A model generated the notes under the pieces. It did no database searches, was not told the DNA's origin, and saw only the letters and a list, made by a program, of their open reading frames with translations. Shown here piece after piece: positions 26,370-35,077 of a DNA stretch of 64,000 nt. Every line of letters starts with the position of its first letter. The first letter of the stretch is position 1. The translations under genes were made by a program, and so were the position numbers. This stretch comes from Candidatus Rhodoblastus alkanivorans (GTDB taxonomy: Bacteria; Pseudomonadota; Alphaproteobacteria; Rhizobiales; Beijerinckiaceae): the NCBI RefSeq assembly GCF_022760755.1, contig NZ_JAIVFP010000001.1, positions 203,501 through 267,500 on the forward strand. Reading direction: 5' to 3'.

Positions 26370-27668
26370 ATGCATGGCGGGGGTGGCGTTTCGATCACCA
26401 ATATCTGGGTCGCCGGCGCGATCCTCTTCGGCTGCATATTGTTTTCGGCGCTGTTTTCCGGCTCCGAGACCGCGATGACCGCAGCCTCGCGCGCGCGCAT
26501 GCACGCGCTGGAAAAGCTGGGCGACCCGCGCGCGGCCACCGTCAATCGCTTGCTCGCGGGGCGGGACCGGCTGATCGGCGCCATGCTGCTCGGCAATACG
26601 CTTTTCAACATCGGCTCTTCCGCCTTGCTCACGACCGTGCTGGTGGCCATGGTCGGGGAAAGGGGCGCGATCTACGCCACCGCCGTGATGACCGTGCTGC
26701 TGCTCGTCTTCGCGGAAGTCCTGCCCAAGACGGTCGCGATCAATTATCCCGATCAGGTGTCGCTGATCGTGGCGCGGGTCGTCTCCTTTTTCGTCACGAT
26801 ATTCGGCCCCGTGCTGTTCGCGGTGGAGCGGCTGGTGCGCGGCGCCCTTTATCTGTGCGGATTGCGGCTCGATGAGAAAACGCCGCTGCTCTCCCCGGAA
26901 GAGGAGCTGAAAAGCGCGGTCGATCTCATGCACAGGGAGGGCGGCGTCGCCCGCACCGACCGCGACATGTTCGGCGGCCTGCTCGACCTCAAGGAGCTGA
27001 CTGTCTCCGACGCCATGGTCCACCGCACCAAAATGGTCGCGCTCGACGCCGACACGCCGATCGCGGACATCGTCCGCGAGGTCGTCGCCTCGCCCTATAC
27101 CCGCGTGCCGATGTGGCGCGGGTCGGCCGACAATATAATCGGCGTGCTGCACGCCAAGGACCTGTTGCGGGCCTTGAGCGACGCCAATGGCGACGTCTCG
27201 AAGATCGACCTCGAGCCAATATCCCACGAGCCCTGGTTCGTGCCGGACACCACCTCGCTCGAAGCCCAGTTGCAGGCCTTCCGCAAACGCAAGACCCATT
27301 TCGCTTTGGTCGTCGACGAATATGGCGACGTGCAGGGCCTGGTGACGCTGGAAGACATTCTGGAGGAGATCGTCGGCGACATACGCGACGAGCACGACGT
27401 CGCCTTTGTCGGCGTGCGCCGGCAGGCCGACGGCTCGGTGATCGTCGACGGCTCGGCGCCGGTCCGCGATCTCAACCGCGTCATGGACTGGGACCTTCCG
27501 GACGAGGAAGCGACGACCATCGCTGGCCTCGTCATCCACGAGGCGCGCGCCATTCCGGAAGCAGGCCAGAAATTCGCTTTTCACGGCTTCCACTTCGAGG
27601 TTTTGCGCAAGCAGCGCAACCGGATCACCCTGCTGCGCCTGACGCCGGAACCTAAAACGAAAGCCTGA
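26370..27668 (+). CDS. CNNM/CBS-domain hemolysin-like protein (CorC/HlyC family)
   Basis: The protein is 432 residues with an N-terminal DUF21/CNNM membrane domain of four helices (SALFSGSETAMTAASRARMH is the family motif). It continues with a CBS pair (about residues 200-325; MVHRTKMVALDAD, FALVVDEYGDVQGLVTLEDI) and a C-terminal CorC_HlyC domain (FHGFHFEVLRKQRNRITLL). Members are implicated in magnesium or cobalt efflux. It starts five bases after aroKB with GGGAG upstream, so it is in the same operon. It is convergent with ndvA. Confidence 0.93.
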   Translation: MHGGGGVSITNIWVAGAILFGCILFSALFSGSETAMTAASRARMHALEKLGDPRAATVNRLLAGRDRLIGAMLLGNTLFNIGSSALLTTVLVAMVGERGAIYATAVMTVLLLVFAEVLPKTVAINYPDQVSLIVARVVSFFVTIFGPVLFAVERLVRGALYLCGLRLDEKTPLLSPEEELKSAVDLMHREGGVARTDRDMFGGLLDLKELTVSDAMVHRTKMVALDADTPIADIVREVVASPYTRVPMWRGSADNIIGVLHAKDLLRALSDANGDVSKIDLEPISHEPWFVPDTTSLEAQLQAFRKRKTHFALVVDEYGDVQGLVTLEDILEEIVGDIRDEHDVAFVGVRRQADGSVIVDGSAPVRDLNRVMDWDLPDEEATTIAGLVIHEARAIPEAGQKFAFHGFHFEVLRKQRNRITLLRLTPEPKTKA

Positions 27669-27675
27669 TACAGGC

Positions 27676-29433
27676 TCACGCCCCCGCCGCCATGAATTGC
27701 GCCCGCGCCAGCGCGGCGAAAAGGCCGCCTTGCGCCACCAGATCCTCGAAAGAGCCCTGTTCGACGATCCTGCCTTGATCGAAGACGAAAATGCGGTCGG
27801 CGCCGCGGATCGTCGCCAGCCTGTGGGCGATGACGAAAGTGGTGCGGCCACGGGTCGCCGCGTTGAGCGCCGCCTGCAATTGTTTTTCCGTCGCGGCGTC
27901 GAGCGCTGCGGTCGCCTCGTCGAAAATCATGATCGGCGGGTCTTTCAAAAGCGCCCGCGCGATGGAGAGCCGCTGGCGCTCGCCGCCGGAAAGCGTACGC
28001 CCGCGCTCCCCGACCAATGTGTCGATCCCTTCCGTCTGGCGCGAGACAAAATCCGCGGCCTGGGCGCGTTCCAGCGCCAGAGCGATTTCCGAATTGGTGG
28101 CGTCAACCTTGCCGACTCGCAGATTTTCCTCGATCGAACGCGCAAACAGCATCGGCTCCTGGAAGACGACCCCGATATTGCGCCGCAAGGCGCACAGCTT
28201 CATGTCGCGTATGTCGATCCCGTCAATGCGGATCGCGCCGTCCTGCGGGTCGAACGCCCGGTGCAGCAGGCTCAAGGTGGTCGACTTGCCCGAGCCGGTC
28301 GCCCCGACGAGCGCGACCGTTTCACCGGGCTTCACGGCAAAGCTCACGTCGTCCACCGCTTTGCGCTTGTCGTCATAGGCAAAAGTGACGTGATCGAAGA
28401 CGACTTGGCCGGCCAGGCGGCCGGGGTCGATGGCGCCCGGCCTGTCGGCGACGCTCGGCGCGGTGTCCATGACCTCGAAGAAACTTGCGATCTTGGGCGC
28501 CTGCATCAGCAGAAAATTGAAGAAATTGACGACCTGCTCCAGCCGCGCGACCAGAATGGTGGCGAAGTTCATGAAAGTGACGATCACGCCGATGGTCGCG
28601 AGATGATGGAGATGCAGCCAGACGCCGATGATGAAAATGGCGAGCAGGCTCAAGGTGGCGGAAGCGCGGGTCGCGACGGCGGCCAGCGCCCACCACGACA
28701 GGACCGGAAGCTGGGCCGCGAGAACTTGGTCGATGATGCGCCTGACGCCGCGCGATTCGTTTTCGATCCGCGTGAAGGACTGGATGACCGGCACATTGCC
28801 GAGCGCGTCCGAGGCGCGCTCGGCCAGTTCCGCGTTAAACAGCTCGACGCGGGCCTGAAGCCCGTGGGTCCGGCGCAGGACGAAAACAGTGAGCAGGCCG
28901 AAAAAGGCGACCAGAACGACCAGAACCAGGCCCAGGCGCCAATTCACGAAAACGGTCGCCGGAAGCAGGACGAAAAGCGCGGTGATCGAGGCGCAATTTT
29001 CGCGGAAGAAGGACAGCCAGATTCCGGCCATGCCGCCGGCGCCGTCGAGCATGATTTTCAGCAGCCGCCCCGAATGGGTCCCGCCATGGAAGCTCAACGG
29101 CAATTCGAGCAGATGGTCGAAGAAGCTCGCCATGACCGCGAGGCGCCGGCGGTGCGACAGGCGGTCGGCGTGCAAGGCGACGGTCACGGCGGCGGCGATC
29201 GAGAACAGGCCGAAGCCGATCCAGGCGGCCATGAGAGGCGTCAGTTCGGCCCAAGTCGGTTCGCGCGCATGGGTCTGGGCGGTCGTCAATCGGTCGATGA
29301 TCCGGCCGAACAGCACCGGTTCGACGAATTGGGCGCCGGCGAGCGCCAGATTGGCGAAGACCAGCAGAATGGCGAGGCGGCGCTCGGGCGCGAGCTGGGC
29401 GAGAACCCGACCGTAGATTTTCAGAATGAACAT
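27676..29433 (-). CDS. ndvA: Cyclic beta-1,2-glucan ABC exporter (NdvA/ChvA)
   Basis: This 585-residue fused exporter has six membrane helices (residues 15-310), with EPVLFGRIIDRL near residue 38 and ELPLSFHGGTHSGRLLKIML. The nucleotide-binding domain has Walker A VGATGSGKST, signature LSGGERQR and Walker B IMIFDEATAALD. Length and the N-terminal motif match NdvA/ChvA, which exports cyclic glucan to the periplasm in Rhizobiales. The synthase ndvB is not in this window. The start at 29433 has no clear ribosome binding site. A general lipid A-type exporter is the alternative. Confidence 0.85.
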   Translation of the reverse strand: MFILKIYGRVLAQLAPERRLAILLVFANLALAGAQFVEPVLFGRIIDRLTTAQTHAREPTWAELTPLMAAWIGFGLFSIAAAVTVALHADRLSHRRRLAVMASFFDHLLELPLSFHGGTHSGRLLKIMLDGAGGMAGIWLSFFRENCASITALFVLLPATVFVNWRLGLVLVVLVAFFGLLTVFVLRRTHGLQARVELFNAELAERASDALGNVPVIQSFTRIENESRGVRRIIDQVLAAQLPVLSWWALAAVATRASATLSLLAIFIIGVWLHLHHLATIGVIVTFMNFATILVARLEQVVNFFNFLLMQAPKIASFFEVMDTAPSVADRPGAIDPGRLAGQVVFDHVTFAYDDKRKAVDDVSFAVKPGETVALVGATGSGKSTTLSLLHRAFDPQDGAIRIDGIDIRDMKLCALRRNIGVVFQEPMLFARSIEENLRVGKVDATNSEIALALERAQAADFVSRQTEGIDTLVGERGRTLSGGERQRLSIARALLKDPPIMIFDEATAALDAATEKQLQAALNAATRGRTTFVIAHRLATIRGADRIFVFDQGRIVEQGSFEDLVAQGGLFAALARAQFMAAGA

Positions 29434-29519
29434 GGGCCGCGCCGATCGCGAAAATGAAATCGACTATAGATGCTTTTGGGGCTCTGTCGCCCGTCGAGGC
29501 GCGGCCGCAAGCGGCGGCG

Positions 29520-30287
29520 TCATTCCTTCGACAGAGCCGAGCCGCCGATCGCGCCGAGAATGCCGCCGACGACGCCGGACGCCAGCGAACCGCCGCCCGG
29601 GCTTGCGCCGGAAGAGGTCTGCGGGAGATAGCGGGCGATTTCTTCCGCGAGATTCATGATCGGCATGCTTTGCAACGCAATATGGCCCGGCCCGGTCAGC
29701 GTCGCCAGAAACAGTCCCTCGCCTCCGAACAAGATATTGCGAAAGCCTTTGACCATCTGGATGTCGAAACTGACGAACGGATCGATGACGCCGACATGGC
29801 CGGCGTTGACCAGAAGGCGCTCGCCCGCCGCGAGATCGCGCTCGACGACCTCGCCGGAAAGATCGAGCCAGACCGTGCCCGGCCCGGTGACGCGCTGGAG
29901 GATGAAACCCTCGCCGCCGAACAGGCCGGCGCCGAATCTTTTCTGCCAGGCGAGCTCCAGCCGCACCGAGATTTCGGCGCAGAGAAAGGTCTCCTTGCGG
30001 CAGATGAGCGATTGGCCGTCGCGCAGCGGCACAGGTAGAATCGCGCCCGGAAAGCGCGGCGCGAAGGCGACATGGCCCTGACCGCGCGAACGGAATTCGG
30101 TGACGAAAAAGGAGCCGCCGCCGAAAGTGCGCTTGATCCCGGCGAGGAAACCGCCGCCGGTATTGGTGTCCATTTCGATCGCGTCGTTCATCCAGCACAT
30201 GGCGTTGGTCTGGCTATAGACCGTCTCGCCGACGCCAAGATCAATCTCCAGAGTCTGCAACAGCGTGCCGGACAAGCGATATTGCAT
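29520..30287 (-). CDS. TIGR00266 (AIM24-like) family protein
   Basis: The protein is 255 residues, mostly beta-strand, with the pattern of the TIGR00266/AIM24 family: YRLSGTLLQTLEIDLGVGET, MCWMNDAIEMDTNTGGG, GEGFILQRVTGPGTVWLDLS, GFRNILFGGEGLFLATLTGPG. A Gly/Ser-rich hydrophobic tail (SLASGVVGGILGAIGGSAL) may insert in a membrane. Function unknown. It starts nine bases after the phosphomutase gene with GAGGAT upstream, so it is in one operon with it. Confidence 0.88.
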   Translation of the reverse strand: MQYRLSGTLLQTLEIDLGVGETVYSQTNAMCWMNDAIEMDTNTGGGFLAGIKRTFGGGSFFVTEFRSRGQGHVAFAPRFPGAILPVPLRDGQSLICRKETFLCAEISVRLELAWQKRFGAGLFGGEGFILQRVTGPGTVWLDLSGEVVERDLAAGERLLVNAGHVGVIDPFVSFDIQMVKGFRNILFGGEGLFLATLTGPGHIALQSMPIMNLAEEIARYLPQTSSGASPGGGSLASGVVGGILGAIGGSALSKE

Positions 30288-30296
30288 GGGCGATCC

Positions 30297-31796
30297 TCAG
30301 ATTGTCTGGTTATAGGCGCCGACTTCAGGATTCTCGCGCAAGATGGCGTCCACCGCCTTGAACATGGCGTGGAGATTTTCCTTGGACGCCGGGCTTTCGA
30401 CCACCACCACCAGCTCCGGCTTGTTGGACGAGGCGCGCACCAGCCCCCAGGTGCCGTCTTCCACCGTTACCCGCACGCCATTGACGGTGACGAGGCTTTG
30501 GATGTTCTGGCCAATGATCTTCTCGCCCTGGTCCTGCATCGCCTTGAAACGCGCGACGACCTTTTCGACCACGCCATATTTCACCTCGTCGGCGCAATGC
30601 GGCGACATGGTCGGCGAGCCCCAGGTCTTCGGCAGGTCGGCGTAAAGCTCGGCCATGGACCTGCCCGGGTTGCGGTCGAGCATTTCCAGCACATGAACCG
30701 CCGTCAGCAAGCCGTCGTCATAACCGCGCCCCACGGGCGCGTTGAAGAAGAAATGGCCGGATTTCTCGAAACCCGCCAGGGCCTTGAGGTCTGTGACCCG
30801 CCGTTTGATGTAGGAATGGCCGGTCTTCCAATAATCGGCCTTGACGCCCCGTTCTTTCAGGACGGGATCGCTGGCGAACAGGCCGGTCGATTTGACATCG
30901 ACCACGAAGGTCGCGCCGGGATGGAGTTTCGACAGGTCGCGCGCCAGCATGACGCCGATCTTGTCGGCGAAAATTTCCTCGCCGTGATTGTCCACCACGC
31001 CACAGCGGTCGCCGTCGCCATCGAAGCCGAGGCCAAGGTCGGCGCCGGTCTCGAGCACCTTATCGGCCATGGCGTGCAGCATTTCCAGATCTTCGGGATT
31101 GGGATTGTAGCGCGGGAAATTATAGTCCGGCGCGACATCGAGCGGGACGACATCGCAGCCCAGCCGCTCCAGCAGCGCGGGGGCGAAGGCGCCGGCGGTG
31201 CCGTTGCCGCAGGCCGCGACCACCTTGAGCTTGCGCGTCAGCTTGGTGTGGCTGGCGAGATCGTCGAGATAGGTCTTGTCGAAATCCTGGACATATTCGT
31301 AGGCGCCGCCGGCGCGGGACTGGAACTTGCCGCCCAGCACGATGGCGCGCAGCCGCGCCATTTCGTCCGGGCCGAAAGTCACCGGGCGCTGGGCGCCCAT
31401 TTTCACCCCGGTCCAGCCATTATCGTTGTGCGAGGCGGTGACCATGGCCACCGCCGGGCAATCGAGCGCGAATTGCGCGAAATAGGCCATGGGCGACAGG
31501 GCGAGGCCGATGTCCACGACCTCGACGCCGCCCGCCATCAGGCCGCAGATCAGCGCCTGTTTGATCGAGGCCGAATAGGAGCGGAAATCGTGCCCGGTCG
31601 CGAGGCGCGGCTTGACCCCCATTTCGTGGAGCAAGGTCGCGAGGCCGAGGCCAAGCGCCTGCACGCCCATCAGATTGAGCTCCGAGCCGAACAGCCAGCG
31701 CGCGTCATATTCGCGGAAGCCGGTCGGCTTCACCAAAGGTAGGCGTTCATATTCGAAAGTGTTCGGCGTGAGGGCGGCGACGGGTTTCGGGAACAT
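30297..31796 (-). CDS. Phosphomannomutase/phosphoglucomutase
   Basis: This 499-residue alpha-D-phosphohexomutase has the catalytic serine loop VTASHNDNGWTGVK, the metal-binding loop LGFDGDGDRCG, the sugar-specificity loop EKSGHFFF and the phosphate-binding loop RASSNKPEL. It belongs to the ManB/AlgC-type group that interconverts mannose- or glucose-6-phosphate and the 1-phosphates. A GAGAGG ribosome binding site precedes the ATG. Mannose-1-phosphate made here would feed the guanylyltransferase encoded 180 bases upstream. The gene name (manB, pgm, algC) cannot be fixed from sequence. Confidence 0.93.
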   Translation of the reverse strand: MFPKPVAALTPNTFEYERLPLVKPTGFREYDARWLFGSELNLMGVQALGLGLATLLHEMGVKPRLATGHDFRSYSASIKQALICGLMAGGVEVVDIGLALSPMAYFAQFALDCPAVAMVTASHNDNGWTGVKMGAQRPVTFGPDEMARLRAIVLGGKFQSRAGGAYEYVQDFDKTYLDDLASHTKLTRKLKVVAACGNGTAGAFAPALLERLGCDVVPLDVAPDYNFPRYNPNPEDLEMLHAMADKVLETGADLGLGFDGDGDRCGVVDNHGEEIFADKIGVMLARDLSKLHPGATFVVDVKSTGLFASDPVLKERGVKADYWKTGHSYIKRRVTDLKALAGFEKSGHFFFNAPVGRGYDDGLLTAVHVLEMLDRNPGRSMAELYADLPKTWGSPTMSPHCADEVKYGVVEKVVARFKAMQDQGEKIIGQNIQSLVTVNGVRVTVEDGTWGLVRASSNKPELVVVVESPASKENLHAMFKAVDAILRENPEVGAYNQTI

Positions 31797-31818
31797 AAGG
31801 CCTCTCGCTGGATGAAGG

Positions 31819-31959
31819 CGTCATTGCGAGCCATAGGGCGCGCGACGCGCGTCCGTTCTTTTACGACGCTCGGCGCTTGCGCCGAGCCATGCCGAAGCAG
31901 TCCAGTTTGCGCCAGACCGCAGTATGGCTGGCTTCGTCGTCCTGCTCCTGGCAATGACG
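31819..31959. repeat. Inverted-repeat-bounded intergenic repeat, Rhizobiales type
   Basis: The 141-bp element is bounded by CGTCATTGC...GCAATGACG. Inside is a perfect hairpin (GCTCGGCGC/GCGCCGAGC, 31868-31887) and a GAAGCAGTCCAG half near 31894 facing a CTGGCTTCG half near 31928. It closely recalls the dispersed element in Bradyrhizobium and relatives built from TCATTGCGAG, GAAGCAATCCAG and CTGGATTGCTTCG. It fills the space between the phosphomutase and manC genes. No transposase is near. The family link is from memory. Confidence 0.65.
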
Positions 31960-31973
31960 GGGAAAGGGTGGGT

Positions 31974-33386
31974 TCAGGCGCGGTGATAGAGGTCCTCGAT
32001 CCGGACGATGTCGTCCTCGCCGAGATAGGAGCCAGTCTGGACCTCAATCAGTTCGAGGTCGATCTTGCCGGGATTGACGAGGCGATGGACCGAGCCCATC
32101 GGCAGATAGATCGATTCGTTCTCGTGAATCATGAGCACTTCATTGTCTCGCGTCACTTCCGCCGCGCCGCGAACCACGATCCAGTGCTCGGCCCGATGAT
32201 AATGTTTCTGCAACGACAATTTATGGCCGGGCTTGACGACGATCCTTTTGACCTGATGGCGCTCGCCATTGTCGATCGACTGGTAATGGCCCCAGGGACG
32301 ATAGACGCGGCGATGTTCCTGCGCCTCCTTGAGCTTGCGGCGTTTGAGGTCGTCCACCAGTTGCTTGACCTTGTCGCCGTGCTGCGCCCCGAGCACGAGA
32401 ACCGCGTCGTCGGTGGTCACCACGATCACGTCGTCGACGCCAAGCACGGTGGTCAGGCAATCGTCCGAGCGGATATGGACATTTTGACCGTCCATGACGA
32501 CGCCCTGGCCGCGCACCGAATTGCCGCGCTGGTCGCGCTCCGACAATTCCCAAACCGCATGCCAGTTGCCGACGTCCGACCAGCCGATATCGGCGGGAAT
32601 GACGGCGGCGTGGCGCGTGCGCTCCATGACGGCGTAATCGATCGAAATTTTTGGCGCGCGGCTGAACGCCTCCCTGTCAAGCGCGAGAAATCCAAGATCC
32701 CGCTCGGCCCTGGCAAAGGCCTCTTCCGCCGCGGCCGCGATTTCCGGCTGATATTCCTGCAATTCGCTGCGCATGACGTCGGCGCGGAAGAAAAAATTGC
32801 CCGAGTTCCATAAATAGCCTTCGGCGATATAACGTTCGGCGGTCTCCAGATCGGGCTTTTCGACAAAGGCCTCGACCTTGGCCACGCCCGCCTCGGGAAC
32901 CACCAGCGCGCCCGGGCGGATATAGCCATAGCCCGTGGCTGGATGCGTGGGCTTGATCCCGAGCGTGACGACATAGCCCTGGGCCGCCGCCGCGCCAGCC
33001 TTGCGGCACAAATCGCGGAACGCCTCGACATTGCGCACGGCATGATCGGCGGCGAAGACCGCGACGATGGCGTCGGTCGCGCGCTGGCTCGCCAGTTCGC
33101 AGCCGACCGCCACGGCGGCGGCGGAGTCGCGGCGCTCCGGCTCCAGCACGATGTCGCCGGAAACCCCGATTTCCTTCATCTGCTCCTGAACGAGAAAACG
33201 GTAATCGTGATTGGTCACGATCGCCGGCTCGGCGAAAATTTCCCGATCGAGGCGAAGCAAGGTTTCCTGGAAGGTCGATAATTTCCCGAGAAGGGGGATG
33301 AACTGTTTCGGCATCGTTTCGCGCGACGCGGGCCAAACCCGCGTGCCTGCCCCGCCGCACATGATCACCGGAATAATTTTGTTCAT
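31974..33386 (-). CDS. manC: Mannose-1-phosphate guanylyltransferase / mannose-6-phosphate isomerase
   Basis: The bifunctional type II enzyme is 470 residues. The N-terminal nucleotidyltransferase domain has CGGAGTRVWPASRE...PKQF and the FVEKPDLETAERYI motif. A C-terminal cupin (from about residue 350) has GHYQSIDNG, KPGHKLSLQKHYHRAEHWIV and NESIYLPMGSVHRL, the isomerase metal-binding part. It makes GDP-mannose for surface polysaccharides. GGGGG precedes the ATG. It is oriented with the phosphomutase gene but separated from it by the repeat. Confidence 0.95.
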   Translation of the reverse strand: MNKIIPVIMCGGAGTRVWPASRETMPKQFIPLLGKLSTFQETLLRLDREIFAEPAIVTNHDYRFLVQEQMKEIGVSGDIVLEPERRDSAAAVAVGCELASQRATDAIVAVFAADHAVRNVEAFRDLCRKAGAAAAQGYVVTLGIKPTHPATGYGYIRPGALVVPEAGVAKVEAFVEKPDLETAERYIAEGYLWNSGNFFFRADVMRSELQEYQPEIAAAAEEAFARAERDLGFLALDREAFSRAPKISIDYAVMERTRHAAVIPADIGWSDVGNWHAVWELSERDQRGNSVRGQGVVMDGQNVHIRSDDCLTTVLGVDDVIVVTTDDAVLVLGAQHGDKVKQLVDDLKRRKLKEAQEHRRVYRPWGHYQSIDNGERHQVKRIVVKPGHKLSLQKHYHRAEHWIVVRGAAEVTRDNEVLMIHENESIYLPMGSVHRLVNPGKIDLELIEVQTGSYLGEDDIVRIEDLYHRA

Positions 33387-33486
33387 CAGACCCCCAAGCT
33401 CTTGCGCAATCGATTGGCGATGGATGACGCCCGCCAGTATGTCAACGGAATATACCGGCGAGCGAACGCGCCTTCATCAAAATTGT

Positions 33487-33930
33487 CTAACGAAAGGCCA
33501 CCAGCAATGCGCCGGTCGCAATGAAGGCGATTCCGAGCCAATTGACCAAGGCGAGCCTTTCGCCGAGGAAAGCCGCGCCAAACAGGGCCACCAGCACGAC
33601 GCTGAGCTTGTCGATCGGCGCGACCTGGCTCGCTTCGCCGAGCTTTAGAGCGCGGAAATAACAGAGCCATGACGCCCCGGTCGCAAGTCCGGAAAGGACA
33701 AGAAAGACCACCGACTTGGGCGAGAGCGTCGCGGGTTGCAGGCGTCCCGTCGCGGCAAGGAGCAGGGTGAGGCTTAAGACGACCACGACAGTCCGCGCCA
33801 ATGTCGCCAGATCGGAATCCACGCCTTCGACGCCGATTTTGGCGAAAATCGCGGTCAAAGCGGCGAAAATGGCCGCAAGGAGCGCCCAGACGATCCACGA
33901 TCCCTCGTAAACATTCATGAGCCCTCTCAT
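33487..33930 (-). CDS. Half-size EamA/DMT-family transporter
   Basis: The protein is 147 residues with five membrane helices, equal to a single EamA domain ([60 protein letters not shown]). Full DMT carriers have two, so this one probably works as a dimer. The ATG at 33930 overlaps the prfA stop (ATGA); another ATG at 33918 gives MNVYEGSW. Substrate unknown. Conserved single-domain members next to unrelated genes are common. Confidence 0.85.
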   Translation of the reverse strand: MRGLMNVYEGSWIVWALLAAIFAALTAIFAKIGVEGVDSDLATLARTVVVVLSLTLLLAATGRLQPATLSPKSVVFLVLSGLATGASWLCYFRALKLGEASQVAPIDKLSVVLVALFGAAFLGERLALVNWLGIAFIATGALLVAFR

Positions 33931-35012
33931 GCAGCCGCGCCTTCTTCCGTCTCGGCGAGAAGCCGAGCCTGATGGTCGGCGATGAGCGGATCGAGAATTT
34001 CGTCCAGCGCCTCGCCTTCCATCACCTTGTCGATCTTATAGAGAGTCAGATTGATACGATGGTCGCTCACCCGCCCCTGCGGGAAATTATAGGTGCGGAT
34101 GCGCTCGGAGCGGTCGCCGGAGCCAACCTGCTGCTTGCGGTCAGCCGCCCGCGCGTCGGCCAGTTTTTGCCGCTCCATGTCGAACAGGCGCGAGCGCAAC
34201 ACGTCCATGGCCTTGGCCTTGTTGCGGTGTTGCGACCGCTCCTCCTGCATCATGACGACCAATCCCGATGGAATATGGGTGATGCGGATCGCCGATTCCG
34301 TCTTGTTGACATGCTGGCCGCCGGCGCCGCCGGCGCGCATGGTGTCGATGCGCAGATCGGCGTCGTTGATGGCGAGATCGACTTCCGCCGCCTCGGGCAG
34401 TACGGCGACGGTCGCAGCCGAAGTGTGGATGCGCCCTTGCGTCTCGGTGACGGGCACGCGCTGGACGCGATGGGCTCCACGCTCGAACTTCAGCCGCGCG
34501 AATACGCCCTTGCCTCGCACCTGGGCGATGATTTCCTTGAAACCGCCGGCCGTTCCCTCACTCGCCGAGATCAGCTCCATCGTCCAGCCGCGGTGCTCGG
34601 CGTAACGCTGATACATGCGGAACAGGTCACCGGCGAAAAGCGCCGCCTCGTCGCCCCCGGTCCCGGCGCGAATTTCGAGGATCGCGCCTTTTTCGTCCGC
34701 CGCGTCGCGCGGCAGCAGAGCAAGTTTCAGGTCATGCTCGGCGCCGGCCAGACGGCCTTTCAGCCCAGGCAGTTCTTCCTCGGCCAGCGCGCGCATTTCG
34801 GCGTCGGTCTGGGGGTCCGCCGCCAGTTGTTCGAGATCGGCGATTTCATGTTCCAAGTCCCGAAAGGCGCGAATCGCGACGGCGACCGGCTCGAGTTCGG
34901 CCAGTTCGCGGGAAAGGGCGGAAAAGGCCGATGAATCGACGCCTTCGGCCAAGCGATGGCCGATTTCTTCATGGCGGCGCAGAATGAGATCGAGTTTTTC
35001 GGCGGGAAACAT
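33927..35012 (-). CDS. prfA: Peptide chain release factor 1
   Basis: The protein is 361 residues with the catalytic GGQ loop [20 protein letters not shown] and the codon-reading PVT tripeptide ([13 protein letters not shown]), typical of RF1 (UAA/UAG) rather than RF2. The acidic N-terminal helical domain is complete. The ribosome binding site is weak (GACAGAG). The usual neighbour prmC, which methylates the GGQ glutamine, is absent; a membrane-transporter gene follows with a four-base overlap instead. Confidence 0.96.
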   Translation of the reverse strand: MFPAEKLDLILRRHEEIGHRLAEGVDSSAFSALSRELAELEPVAVAIRAFRDLEHEIADLEQLAADPQTDAEMRALAEEELPGLKGRLAGAEHDLKLALLPRDAADEKGAILEIRAGTGGDEAALFAGDLFRMYQRYAEHRGWTMELISASEGTAGGFKEIIAQVRGKGVFARLKFERGAHRVQRVPVTETQGRIHTSAATVAVLPEAAEVDLAINDADLRIDTMRAGGAGGQHVNKTESAIRITHIPSGLVVMMQEERSQHRNKAKAMDVLRSRLFDMERQKLADARAADRKQQVGSGDRSERIRTYNFPQGRVSDHRINLTLYKIDKVMEGEALDEILDPLIADHQARLLAETEEGAAA

Positions 35013-35077
35013 GGCTCTGTCGGACGGCTTAAAGGGCAGCGCGCCTTGCGGCGAGGAATGCGAGAGACGCCGCCGCG

